Assembly (NCBI GenBank): GCA_001600615.1 | Contig: BCKK01000004.1 | Location: 62,001-126,000, forward strand | Direction of reading: 5' to 3' | DNA: 64,000 nt | Source: Dioszegia crocea | Lineage: Eukaryota > Basidiomycota > Tremellomycetes > Tremellales > Bulleribasidiaceae | In this document: piece by piece, positions 48,652-59,829 of the stretch | Numbering within the stretch: position 1 is the stretch's first letter | How the letters are laid out: every line of letters starts with the position of its first letter | The notes under the pieces: model-generated | Database searches by the model: none | What the model was told of the DNA's origin: nothing | What the model saw: the letters and a program-made list of their open reading frames with translations, nothing else | Position numbers and translations under genes: made by a program

Positions 48652-50230
48652 GATGGATACTCCCGAGGAATAGGGGAAGAAGGCACAATCGAAGCCATGT
48701 TAAAGATCCAGCTTCGGCTTCGTACCCCAACAAGTTCTTACCTGATAGGCCGGGTAGAGACGTCTCCGCGATTATGTTTTCGGGTACTGATCCATGTGAA
48801 AATCTTGGCGAGTCATCTTTAGCTTCGCTCCCGCACATAAGGCGTCAAAATTCACACGCTATCATGTCTGTTGTATAAAGGAAAAGCACATATCATGCGA
48901 CTTTCTCACACTCATCGTGGTCACATTATTCGGGTCCCCACTTCCGCTGCTGACCCCACGGGCGGCCCTCCAAGGATCTCCCCCGATTTTGATCGGCTTG
49001 AGCCACTTACGTTATTCTCGGCAGCCATGTTTGTAAAAAACGTCTCCGTGGCGGTCCGCATGCCGCCCTTTCACATCGCTCGTCCAGCAAGAACGTATGT
49101 GTATGGATGATATGCGGGATACGTAGTTGCGTTAACCACAGACCAAACGTCTTGATCAGACCTGCTGTTAGACGGAAAAGCAAGATCAAGTGTTCTCAGA
49201 AGTCACGCAATCGTGTTGAAATCTTCCGATGAGCAAATGTATCGCATACCGTGAAGAAGCTTGAAGATGGCAAGTGAAGCAATCACTTGATGACGCCTGA
49301 TGGCTCAGGCAAAGTGCTTCAAGGTCTGTGGCTGGCCTTCATTCTTCCTCCACTAGAACACGCTGACCGAGCCTCCTTGCCGACGGGAAGAGAAGTTTTC
49401 GGACCCGCTCCAGCAGTGCGCTTTCAGGGTACTTTCAAGGACAGGCTCCTTCCCGCTATTCACACGGAAGCCTGGGGATAAGTGAACAAAATTGAGCGGG
49501 ATTCGACATCTACGACATTTACGAGGTGGAATCGATGTCGAATCGGCTGCTTCCACAACATTTCGCTGTCGATCGATTTTAGACAGAATATGGCAGCCCG
49601 TCTCTGCCAATGTCTGCTGACAGGCGGGAGATCGGCATTCCGAGGGGGAGTCGCAATACCTGTACATGAGAACAACCTCGCGCCACATCATTCTTTTCTG
49701 AGCCTCTCCCGCATTCTTCGCATTTCTTCCCCAAAGAGACCGTGTTATGCTTTCCAGTTTCTGCTCGCCGGATCCCGAGCCGTACTTAGCTGATCGACGC
49801 TAATCCTTGAGGCGAGTATCCCGCCAAGCGGTTCATTTGGGTGTTTATGGGCGGGACAGCATCATGCCTGACCCTCAGCTTACCTGAGATGCTGATTTCA
49901 CATCCCGCTGCTCCTTTATGCTCCGAGCACGCCGTTCGCAGTAGTCTCCCCGCCTTCGATCAACCGTTCTCAGCCTTAGCGAGAGGCGTGAGAAGGGACA
50001 CTGTAAGGGCCGGACCGCATCGTGAGTAGTCGTATAGTCTCGCGATGCGTGTGCATCCCTTCCTTCGGGGGGATGGAACTCTCTGAACTGAATCTCGTCC
50101 GTGGGAAGAGATAAGGCGGAAGAAAGATACCAAGTCTAGTTGCGGGATGTATAAGATGGACTAGGCAGCTTTAGTGAATCACTCACCGCTTTTCCTCTGA
50201 GCTAATCTTATACTCGCGCCTCAAGCCAAC
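48652..50230. promoter_or_regulatory. Bidirectional promoter of GT2/GH16 pair c, with inverted repeat
   Basis: 1.58 kb between divergent starts and no supported gene. A perfect 11-bp inverted repeat GATTCGACATC / GATGTCGAATC lies at 49500-49510 and 49534-49544, separated by 23 bp. The remaining open frames show no family features. Confidence 0.4.
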
Positions 50231-53200
50231 ATGCGCTTCAATCCTTTCAAGAAGGCTGTAGCGCCTGTCGTGGCAGTCTCGCCAGTCGATTCTTCTCAGG
50301 AAACCAAAGAGGTCAGTATCCCCACACCGACCGTCCAAGGCCTCGATGTCGTCGCCGACATGTTGTACCGCTCGTGCTGGCCCCGAGGTTGGATGCCGGC
50401 CCAGCAAGTCAGTACCGACCACTGGACAGACGAAGTCATACTGGGAGTGTCCATTCGCCTTGTGCCCGGCTCCATCTGCAGCCATCCAAGCAGCCATTTG
50501 GGTATGGCAGAGTTCGAGCAGGCTGTCACGGGTCTGAACGCTTGCGTGGCGCTGAAAATGCGCTGCACTGCGGTGGAGTACACCATACGTCAGCACATGT
50601 GAGTTCTTCAAGACGGGTGTAGCTGATCTAGTGATCCTAATCCAGGGATGTTTGAGTTATTCATCAATGCCAATACTCGCATCCAAGTGAGTTTTCCGAT
50701 ATCCGATTACGGCATCATGATGCAAACTGATTCATAGGTTCTCGACAATCTGGCACAGCTTCCCTCCGCTCGTAGATCTCAATACGCGGCTTTAATCCGA
50801 GACGAAGCTGTTCTAGTAGTCTGGGCCGACAGCGTCGACAGTCTACTGCCAACAGCGACCGCTATCGAAGAGGCACTTGTCCGATTCATTTGGTCCGGTA
50901 GCCCAAAGAGCTCGCCTCAGCTCAGCATCGGCTCTCCCTTGGGTTCACCTTCTTCGACCAGCCCAAGTTCCAACGTCTCTTCTGGCTTGATATCTGATCC
51001 GCTTCCAGTTCCAGAATCGTCCGATCTGGAGAAAGCCACTTCAAAGGCACTCCCACGACCCACTGTGCTTATATCGGCAACTGTGTCTGGTCTGGCTTTG
51101 TGTTTGCTCGTCGTATTATGGGGCGGAGGCATCAGTAAGTCCAGCGGTTTTACCTATGCTTAACTTCAAGGTCAACTTCTGGTCGGCTACATTTATGACC
51201 AAGACGCTTCCCGTTGGGCACTTATCGCTGTATTGCCAGCTGCTGGAGCTCTCGCGGCCTTCCCTTGTTATGTTTTGGTATCGTCCTTCGTGAGTACCGG
51301 AGACTTGCCATCAGACTGATTATAGCTTTTCTTGTTCGGCCCCATCTCGCAAACCCACCGCAACTCCAGGACGTTCTCAGCAATCGCTCCGTCTCGTGAC
51401 AATGTCCAGGACCTGTTGCCGATTACAGTGCAGATGCCGGTTTACAAGGTGACTCTAGCGCACGCACAATCTCTTGACACTGTATCTGACTGAGCCTTAG
51501 GAGTCACTGGACCAGGTCATCATCCCCACAATCGAATCGCTCAAGATCGCAATAACAACATTTGAGCGTCAAGGTGGCAGTGTCAATGTGGTCATCTGCG
51601 ATGACGGACTGCAGCTGCTAGATCCAGCAGAACGTTTGGCACGCGTTCAATACTACACCAACAATGACCTGGGCTGTGTGGCGCGCCCGCCGGCTGGGGT
51701 GGCAGGATTTGAGCGCCGAGGGAAGTTTAAGAAAGCCGGTAACCTCAACCACATGAATACGCTCAGTCTCGAAGTCGAAAGAGACATGGATACACATAGA
51801 CCTCAAGCAGAAGGTGGGCTCCGCTGGGGCGAGGCGGAGGAGCGAGTGCTATACGAGGAGCGCTTGCGCAACGTACTGGAGGGGCGAGAATTGAAGACGA
51901 TCGCTTTTGGGAATATCAGGATGTGAGTCTTGGTACGATAACGTGCTGAATCACAGCGGTGAGATCATTCTATTGATCGATTCTGACACGCGTGTGCCGG
52001 CCGACTGCTTCATGGATGCGTCGTTGGAAATGATGGAGAGTCCGGAGGTTGCAATCATGTCAGTCCAATTTAGGCCAGGAGAGTCCAGCTGATGGAATAG
52101 TCAACATGAGTCCGGTGTCATGCAAGTCGCGCATCACTTCTTCGAGAACGCCATGGCGTTCTTTACAGACATGACTCAGATCTCAATCGGCATGACTGTC
52201 GGTGGCGGTGACGGTTCGTCTTCTCCTTCATTCGTCAAAGATCGAGCTGATCCGCCAGCCGCACCCTTCGTAGGGCACAACGCCTTTTTGCGTTGGTCAG
52301 CCTTGCAGGAAGTCTCTTTCGTCGACGCATATGACGGCAAGAAGCGTGTCTGGTCCGAGGAGCATGTGTCGGAGGACTTTCAGCTGTCTATAAACTTACA
52401 GTGCAATGTGAGTTGAGCGCTTAATGCGCGTCCGGCAACCTGCTGACAAAACAGGGCTGGACTACGCGATGGGCGACGTACTCTAAGTCACAATTCCAGG
52501 AAGGTGTCAGTCTCACCTGTACGGATGAACTGTCTCACTGGCAGAAGTACGCTTGGGGCTGTTCGTGAGTTGGACTAGACAGACTGCGATGTGGCTGCCA
52601 ACTGACAAAATAGCGAGATCGTGTTCCATCCCCTAAGGTACTGGCCGACGCGCGGGCCGTTCACCAAGCTTTTCCGCCAGTTCCTCTGGTCGCCAATCTC
52701 ACCAGGCTCGAAATTCGGCATCTTGGCATACGTGTTCTCGTACTACGCGATCAGCAGTGCCTGGATAGGTACGCTTATTGGTTTCGTCCTTATCGGAGTG
52801 TTTTCAAAGAGGGATCCATTCTGTGAGTTCTTCGCACTGTTCAATGTCGAGACGGAGCTGACCGAATTCCAGATGTTGACAGTTGGGGGGTGTTCTTCAT
52901 CGTCATCCTCCTCTTCCAAGGCCTCAACAACCTTGCCACGTGTGTTCTACGATTCCGATTGAAGATGGTGCATAGTGGACGGGCGGCTCTCAAACAAGTG
53001 ATGTGGATGCGTACGTTTGCGTCCATCTTCCCACGGGTCTCATCTGCAGATTGATATTGTACGCCGCTGATCCACTCAGCCTTCTTTGTTGTCTTCTACT
53101 CTGGGATCGCTCTGCCCGTTTCTGCCAGTCTAGTCTGTCACTTACTGGGTATCAGCATGACGTGAGTCAGAGAGATCGGTTACACTGTGGACCGTGATGG

Positions 53201-53553
53201 ATGCTAAATATGCGCAGCTGGACCTCGACTTCAAAATCGGTCGAGCAGTCGAACTTCTTCCTGCAATTGCCGAAGATCTTCCGCAAGTTCTACATGCAAT
53301 TCATCATATCAATTGTCGTTCTGGTAAGCTACACAGCCTTCTACTTCAACGAGTTGCTAATGCTGCAGGCCGGTACAATCGTTTCCACCACGCGCATCAT
53401 GCCTGATGTCTACCGCGTGACCGACATCACCTCGATCATTCCCCTGGCCATCACTTATGGTAGCCACCTGATCTGGCCATTTGTGCTCGACCCGTATATG
53501 ACTACCTTTACTGTGAGTTGCTGAGTTATACGTGTGCTGACTGGCAGTATTGA
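50231..53553 (+). CDS. GT2 membrane polysaccharide synthase-like glycosyltransferase, copy c
   Basis: Third GT2 paralogue. The start MRFNPFKKAVAPVVAV is followed by the shared N-terminal domain (LDVVADMLYRSCWPRGWMP), a Ser/Pro-rich loop and two membrane spans (TVLISATVSGLALCLLVVLW; ALIAVLPAAGALAAFPCYVL). Core motifs are ITVQMPVYKE, VVICDDG, IDSDTR, APFVGHNAFLRW, SEDFQ, and ELSHW at the QxxRW site, where copies a and b have ELSRW. Several membrane spans follow. The final intron leaves one Tyr codon plus stop, giving TTFTY as in both other copies. An intron splits the GGGD-AAPF stretch (about 52214-52258). The substrate is unknown. It is divergent from the GH16 gene with the intact catalytic motif. 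Confidence 0.85.
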
Positions 53554-53881
53554 TCCGCTCGTGGACGCTTGAACCCACAGAGATTGCCAGCAACTTATAA
53601 TTTTGGAGGTGGAGTATACAGGGTTCTGGGTCATGGCTGCAGCTGTATGTTGTGTATGTATTTCTGAGGTCTTTTGCTGGCCATAATAATTCTGCGCATC
53701 CTACCGAGCCTGTAGCTTGTGCTGTGCTGTCAGATGCTACTCCTCATTCCTTATCGAGCAGGATTGTTAGAAGGGGTAATTTCACTGAGCGAGATGTTTG
53801 CATTTGGCTATTGGCTTCTCTCAGCTTTGACTCTTCAAGCTGTAGTGCGAAACCACTGGCCAAGAAGCGGAAAAGACAAAA
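53554..53881. other. Intergenic region
   Basis: 328 bp between the GT2 copy c stop and the F-box gene start on the same strand. It should hold the 3' untranslated region of one and the promoter of the other. No distinct motif was recognised. Confidence 0.4.
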
Positions 53882-55623
53882 ATGAGTTCGATCATAGTGA
53901 GCAGCCCTTTCCATGCTAGTAGGCCATCACTCCTACCTGCGTTCGAAGGCTAAATATCCAGCTTGACACATGCGCCCCTCGGTCCCCCATCACCATCACT
54001 ACCCTGCCTATCGAGATCCTACAGCTCATCACCTACCACCTCGATCTCCCCTCTTCTCTATCCTTCGCTCAGACATGCCAATACCTCAGACCCAGCGTCG
54101 AAGCTAGGCTCTATCGTGATCTCGCAGTGATTGTTCCGAACCTAGACCGACTCCTCGAAAAAGGCGGCAAGGAATTGACGAGAGATGCAGATGTGCACAA
54201 GGCTGCAATCAAGGCCAGACTGCTGCAGATACTGTCAGGAGGGGACGAAAGGAGATGGAGGATGGTGGAGACGGTCAGACTATGCCCTCGGCCGGGCTCG
54301 GCGCACGGTATGGTCCACCTCCTCGACTGCGTATCGGCCAGCCTTCGGGAGCTGAAGATCGAATTCCCCGCATACATCTGCGACGATTGGCGAGACAGCG
54401 ATCACGATACTCTCGATCTCTGCCTGATTACTGCTGGTCTCGCCTTCCCATCCCTTACCCACCTTACCCTCGGTAAAGAAACTCTCCGCTTTGCGGAATC
54501 CATAACCATCCTCTGTAACGCTGCTCCCTCCCTCATCTTCCTAGACGTCGATATCGATAACGATCTCACTTCCGGCTGGTCAGACCCCTGCCTTCCCCCT
54601 TTCCCAAAACACCAAAACCCTACCCAGCTACAAGAATTGGTTTTAGCGTTCGGCGAGAGCGAGGGGTGGTATACCGGCGGTATCACGGCGTACTCCCCGA
54701 TCCTCTCTCTACTTCAGGAGAGTCCCCTACTTCGGACTCTAGTCCTCAAGCCGAGCCTCTCTGAAGAAGCAGCCAGTAAGGTTATGGTTGCCATCATCAG
54801 CATCATAGCGCCCTTGGAGCATCTCCGCGATCTATACTTTGGCACCACCGCGCGACATTTCCAATCTTATCGTTGCGACCCTGAGCGATACTTTTCGTCG
54901 CTCAGACGCGTGGTCTTTGGGGTCGACGGATCCTCAGCAATCGACCTAGTGAGTCTTTGTGCTTTTGGCTCTATTCCTGGATTAGCATCTTGCTGAGCGC
55001 TTCAGTACAGGAACATGCCCCGTTGCCCTCAACTCGAGGTCGTTATCTTCCACAACTCCCGCCGTCAGCCTCCATCTGCCCTCAGTCCATCATCGCAAAA
55101 CCTCCTAGCTGGTCAACCCCGCGCCATGATATCGATGATGGGCGGTCGGCTCATCGCCAGCCCACGTCTGAGCATCATCGCCCACCTCTCACGCAGCCAA
55201 CTCAATCAAGATGGCGAAGACTTATTTGCCCAGCTGGACCATCTCGAAGCAAATGGCCTGCTAAAGGGATCCGTCCGCTCTTACCGATTCGAAGATTACG
55301 AAATGGTCCACGCTCGACTCCTGCTGGATTTTACGGAATACGAGGTCGATGCCCACAGAGTTGGGGGATCAGATGGTGTGCGGATCATGTCATACCCGAG
55401 CTCTGTGGGCATCACGGAGCGGTACAAAGCGCTCGAGCCTGTTTCAAAGTTGATATGGGTCGATTATACCAATTTCTATGGCAGGGTGGTCCCTCTCGAG
55501 GTGATCGAGCAGATGAGGGGCATCGAGGGGGCGACAATTGGCAATTGGGAGCGGCGCGGTGTAGAAGTTAGCAAAGCAAGCTGCCAGTTCCTGACTGATG
55601 CGCTCGGACTTGCGGAAGACTGA
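53882..55623 (+). CDS. F-box / leucine-rich-repeat-type protein
   Basis: Probable substrate adaptor of an SCF ubiquitin ligase. The start is a five-codon exon (MSSII at 53882) spliced at GTGAGC to an exon beginning LDTCAPRSP; this is the only upstream ATG that joins the F-box frame without a stop. The F-box is at about residues 15-55: TTLPIEILQLITYHLDLPSS, then FAQTCQYLRPSVEARLYRDL. LRR-like strands follow (LFSSLTHLTLG-type segments such as FPSLTHLTLGKETL and LQELVLAFGE, LLRTLVLKPSL). The second intron is taken to end CTTCAG, giving IDLYRNMPRCPQLEVVIF. The protein is about 540 residues. F-box calls rest on the motif only; the substrate is unknown. Confidence 0.72.
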
Positions 55624-56196
55624 GACGGCTTTTGGTGGGGCCCGCAAGTGTGAGTTCAGTGGTGTCCGGACTCAGTGGAAGAAGCGCTGACTTCTCCAGA
55701 CCTACATGCATACCTTCAGTGCTATCTCCGAAAGTCCAGCGCTACCATGCACATATACAGTACGAACCATGATCGGTCTCCGGCGAGACGCTCCATCACA
55801 AGGGGACAAATTTTGCCTTTCCGTTGTGCCGAACACTGATACGGCTCCTCGATCACTGCGTTTCTCCACATGATCTGATAGCTATGATCCTGGCCGATTG
55901 AGTGAGCTGTTTGTCGGGTGAAGCTTTACATGATCCACTGATCCATTTGTCACTGATGACGACTACTCCCAGGCATCCGACGTACAGTCTCTGCGCTCTC
56001 TCGGTACTCGATCGTTATACCTGTGCATCGGCGAGGTGAACTCAACCAGATAGCGCCGAAATGTTTGAGTCACACCGCTGATCTCGTTGGAATGATTAGC
56101 ATCATGCTCAGGCATTGGATCCATTCTGATACATAAAGTGGTCATGTCTCTTCGACATGTTGATCTAAATCTCTCTACGCCTACCCAATGCCCATG
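55624..56196. other. Intergenic region between convergent genes
   Basis: 573 bp between the F-box stop and the end of the hypothetical gene. No gene, repeat or structural signal was recognised. Confidence 0.4.
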
Positions 56197-56913
56197 TCAC
56201 ACATTCGGCTGCGCCTCCTCCCACCAAACAGACACCTCATCATCTCGCACTCTCCATGACTGGTCCTCCTTCGAGGCCAGACCGATAGAAACGAAGAAGC
56301 GTTTGCTCGTCTGGGTACTCCCGTCGGCGTCCCGCGAGTCTGCGTATGCCTCACTTTCCCACAGGATACTGAGCCAGTTCTCGCCGTCCTCTGGTCTTGC
56401 CTCGAGCCCAACCTGCACTTCGTGGAACTTTACGCCCGCAAGTGCTAGCTCAGTGATGTACGATCCGCAATCTCTGTCCAGCTCCGTCGGGTCTTCGCCG
56501 CTGGATGCGTCTGGATTGGACTTTGGGTAAGTCGAGTACAGAGTGGACGCGAGAGACCCGACTGACATCCCCAGACTTTTTCGTACAGCTTTGAGCGACA
56601 ATCCGGGAGGTTTATCGGGTAAGAACCGCTCGCTGATCTTGCCGATGGCAAGCTTGAGGAGGTCTTCCAATGGGATTGTGGCTGAACGAGCGAATGAGGG
56701 TGTCGCAAAATCTCCCGTCATTGGGTTGAAGAGCAGTTGGAAATACGCGAGGCGGTATATGAGGGATAGTGTAGTAGTCGGTGCGTTTGGAGGAGGTGGC
56801 GCTCGCTGAGCGGCTGATTGATGGTGAAGGACGAGGTACGAAAGCAGAACACAGAAGGCTGGGTCGGGACTGAGCGAGGCGGGCAGCGATGACATCGGAC
56901 CTGCCCCTTTCAA
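56197..56913 (-). CDS. Hypothetical protein, single exon
   Basis: An uninterrupted frame of 238 codons, unusual in this intron-dense genome. The N-terminus (MKGAGPMSSLPASLSP) is followed by hydrophobic/His-rich sequence, then by a region rich in Pro and Ser (LPDKPPGLSLKAVRKSLG, STYPKSNPDASSGEDP). The C-terminal part is acidic and Trp-containing (NWLSILWESEAYAD; SWRVRDDEVSVWWEE) and may be a small globular domain. No family recognised, no signal peptide or clear membrane span. It may also start at the second Met (MSSLPASL). Confidence 0.5.
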   Translation of the reverse strand: MKGAGPMSSLPASLSPDPAFCVLLSYLVLHHQSAAQRAPPPPNAPTTTLSLIYRLAYFQLLFNPMTGDFATPSFARSATIPLEDLLKLAIGKISERFLPDKPPGLSLKAVRKSLGMSVGSLASTLYSTYPKSNPDASSGEDPTELDRDCGSYITELALAGVKFHEVQVGLEARPEDGENWLSILWESEAYADSRDADGSTQTSKRFFVSIGLASKEDQSWRVRDDEVSVWWEEAQPNV

Positions 56914-57227
56914 CTAAACTCTGTCCTTTGCTGTAAACGGAGGTTTGAGTCCGCAAATAGCCCCGTCCAGCATGAGCATCGAGCACGCCATCTAGATTCT
57001 GATGGAGGCTAGTCAGGCTTGTGGTAGGCACGTCTCAAATTTCAAAGTTTGCCAGAGCAGTGGTCAAGATGGGAGCGTCACGGGTTATGAGTCCAAGGGA
57101 CTTCCGCGCTGGCCAGTCCTCATGTCAGTCTACCAAATGGGACAGTCCAAGATCAAGTGCTAAGTTACTCAATCATCGCTTCTCAGATACACATTCTGCA
57201 TGCCCATTGCCCCTCCCCATCGCACTT
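56914..57227. other. Intergenic region
   Basis: 314 bp between the hypothetical gene start and the DUF1996 stop, both on the minus strand. No signal recognised. Confidence 0.35.
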
Positions 57228-59829
57228 CTACTGAACACACGCACCCGGCATCATCCTCTTCCCATTCCTCCTCCGAACGCACGGCACAATCTCCGTCTCA
57301 GTCTCATCAGGATCTGGCAGCGCCGCAGCTCCGACACTCTCCGTCGCTATCCCAGCAACCGTCTTGATCTTACTCGGTGTCTGTATTGATGTCTGAGTAA
57401 AGACAGGCGGATCAGAAAAAAACGCGGGAGTTGTCGACTCTGCAGCTGGCTTTTCTGCTGGAGGAGTGAAGAGTCGACTGTTTGATGTGATTGGGTCTGT
57501 CGGCTCGTGTGGGAACCAGACCGTAGGGGAAGGTCCAATTATTATCGGTACCGGAGGAGTCTGGACACCTGCTCCACCTGCAGGCAAGGTCGGAGTAGCG
57601 CATGGGATGGATGCTTGAGGTGTAGCCATATTGGGCATGGCGTTTGCAGTTGATGTTGTAGCTACTCCCGCTACCAGTGTTGCCTTATCCGGTATTGGAG
57701 TAATCTTGGGTGGCGGAGGTATGTCTTGCTGTGGTGGTGGAGGTGGAGGCGAAATCTTGCCAGTCGGAGTAGTCACGATTGGCGTAGTCAATGCCGGTTT
57801 AGGATTGACAGCAGTGATCAATGGTGGACCAGTATTGTCAATACCAGGAGTTGTGTCAGTATCGATGTTAGGATCGATAGCTTGATCAGTCGGTGTAGGA
57901 CCAATTGCAGGTTTGGAGCCAGTAGCGTAGATGGTCTCATATATCGTCACCACCACAGGAGCTTTACCTCCCTTTGTCGAAGGTGTCGGAGCAGCCCCAC
58001 CCGACCCTCCAGCCGGCGGAGTCATCACCACCTCTGCACCTGCTCCTGCGCCCTTGAAATCGGTACATTTGTTGGATTTGCATATGCCCCCTTGGGCAGG
58101 GTCGATATTGACAATCTTGCCTGTATCGGTATAAGGATCAAGGGGTACTTTGGGTTTATTGGCAATGTGTGATGAGTTGTATTCGGGGTTATTGCCGGGT
58201 AGGCGAGCGAGGGGTGTGTCGACCCCTACAGCCTATAGATGTCAGCTTGAGGTCACATGAAGTACGGTTGTCACAGCCCTAGCTCACCTCATTGATGAGA
58301 TGTCCACCGACATTACACGTATTCCTCGCTTCTTCCGTCTGGACATATTTGGCGAGGTAAGGGCAAGATTTGACGGTGCCGTCAAAGACATTCTTGCATT
58401 GGTCGAATGCCTGATTGAGGACGCCTTTGGGGAAACCTGAGAGAATCAGCTTTATCCCTCCTTGATCGAATCCAGTGAACTGACCATTCATCCAATCAGC
58501 GTGGAAAGTCAGACCAAAGTTGTCACCATGGGCACTGACGAGTCAGCTGAGATGTACTTGTACGGTAAGCGGACTCGCGACTCACAATACTAGGCATCCA
58601 GGCCGCCAATTGTATCGCTTTCCTACCATAGCCGCCGGTTTATAGTATGCTTATATGTCAGCTGAAAGTCTGATGTTAGGCTGGAGGCTTGACTCACACT
58701 CGAGGAAAAGGGTAGGGATCCGCTTGAATCCAGGTGGACATTTCCCATACTGATATTCTCCCTCGCCATACACCACATGACTCCCATCTTCCTTATACGA
58801 GTTGATGCCATCCCAGCAGTTCGGAAATCCAATCTAAACCCATCAGCTAAGGTCCAAAATGAACCGATAGACATACCTGGGGTCTGATAGTCTCGCACTC
58901 AAAGTCCGCAGGGATGTAGGGTAATCGCACTATTGATCAGCTCGTGAAGACCCCCTTGGACTTACTATCGTATTCGTTCGGCTGTCCAGGAGCTCCACCC
59001 TTGAAGCACTGGAAGCTGACGGCTTGGTCCGCTGGTCTGGTCATATCGATAGAGTTCCGCTTCATGTTGCCCGCTACCATTCTGAAGTCGTCTGGTAGTT
59101 CTGGGAAAGATTCGGCGTCTCCTTGACCGCGATGATAGAACCTGACAGTCAGCAGGATTCCAGCAAAGGGACTAACCAGTACGTCACATGGCCCTCTCCA
59201 CTCATGGCGGTGTACTTCCCTTGCTCATCTTTGCTGTTCGGTCAGTTGAGATCTAGGTTATCAGACGTCTGAGCTTACTAGTATAGCTGCGGAGCCCAAT
59301 ATAGAGACTTGTCGATAGACAGAGGTGAGGTTGTGCACTGCTAGTCAGATCGTGTACGGCGGGTAGGGCACTCTTACTCACATCCGCACCTGATATACTC
59401 GCAAAGTTCCCATCGGCAGTGATACGATTAGCGCCTGAGAAGACGTGCATATGAGCAGAGATCTTGCCGGGGTTGACTATTGGATCAAGGCGGGTACGGA
59501 GTAGAGCATTGTGATTACTGATGGTTCAGCTGGGAACCCTGATCTGCGAATGAGTCGGCAACTTACTAGACAAAGAATGGTAAATTGACCGGCTGGTCTT
59601 TGGCGGGCCCAGCTGGAGCCGGCGGGGCTGGAGCTGGTTGTACAGGGACTGGAGGAGCTGGTTGAGCCGGAGGCGGTTGGACCGGGGCTGCTGGAGCAGG
59701 CCTTGATTGTACCGGAGGTTGAGCTGGAAGGGCCTGTATTGGTGGAGGCTGGACCGTGGTGGGAATGACGGAGGCAGAGGCAGTCCCTATGGAAAGCAGT
59801 ACTGCCACCAGTATCCTGGTCGACAACAT
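57228..59829 (-). CDS. Secreted DUF1996-domain protein with Pro-rich linker
   Basis: Fungal extracellular protein of unknown molecular function. The N-terminus MLSTRILVAVLLSIGTASAS is a clear signal peptide. A strongly Pro/Ala/Gln-rich segment follows (about residues 25-80). The DUF1996 domain begins with SNHNALLRTRLDPIVNPGKI and the hallmark HMHVFSGANRI, then LYWAPQLY, VTYWFYHRGQG, FPTCWDGIN and HADWMNGQFTGFDQ, and ends near CPYLAKYV. Seven or eight introns. The C-terminal exon (57228-58031) is low-complexity, rich in Pro/Thr/Gly with VVVTIYETIYATG, a pattern typical of O-mannosylated wall proteins. It ends with a basic patch RRRNGKRMM. The neighbouring PMT1-type gene could modify such Ser/Thr-rich tails. 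Confidence 0.85.
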
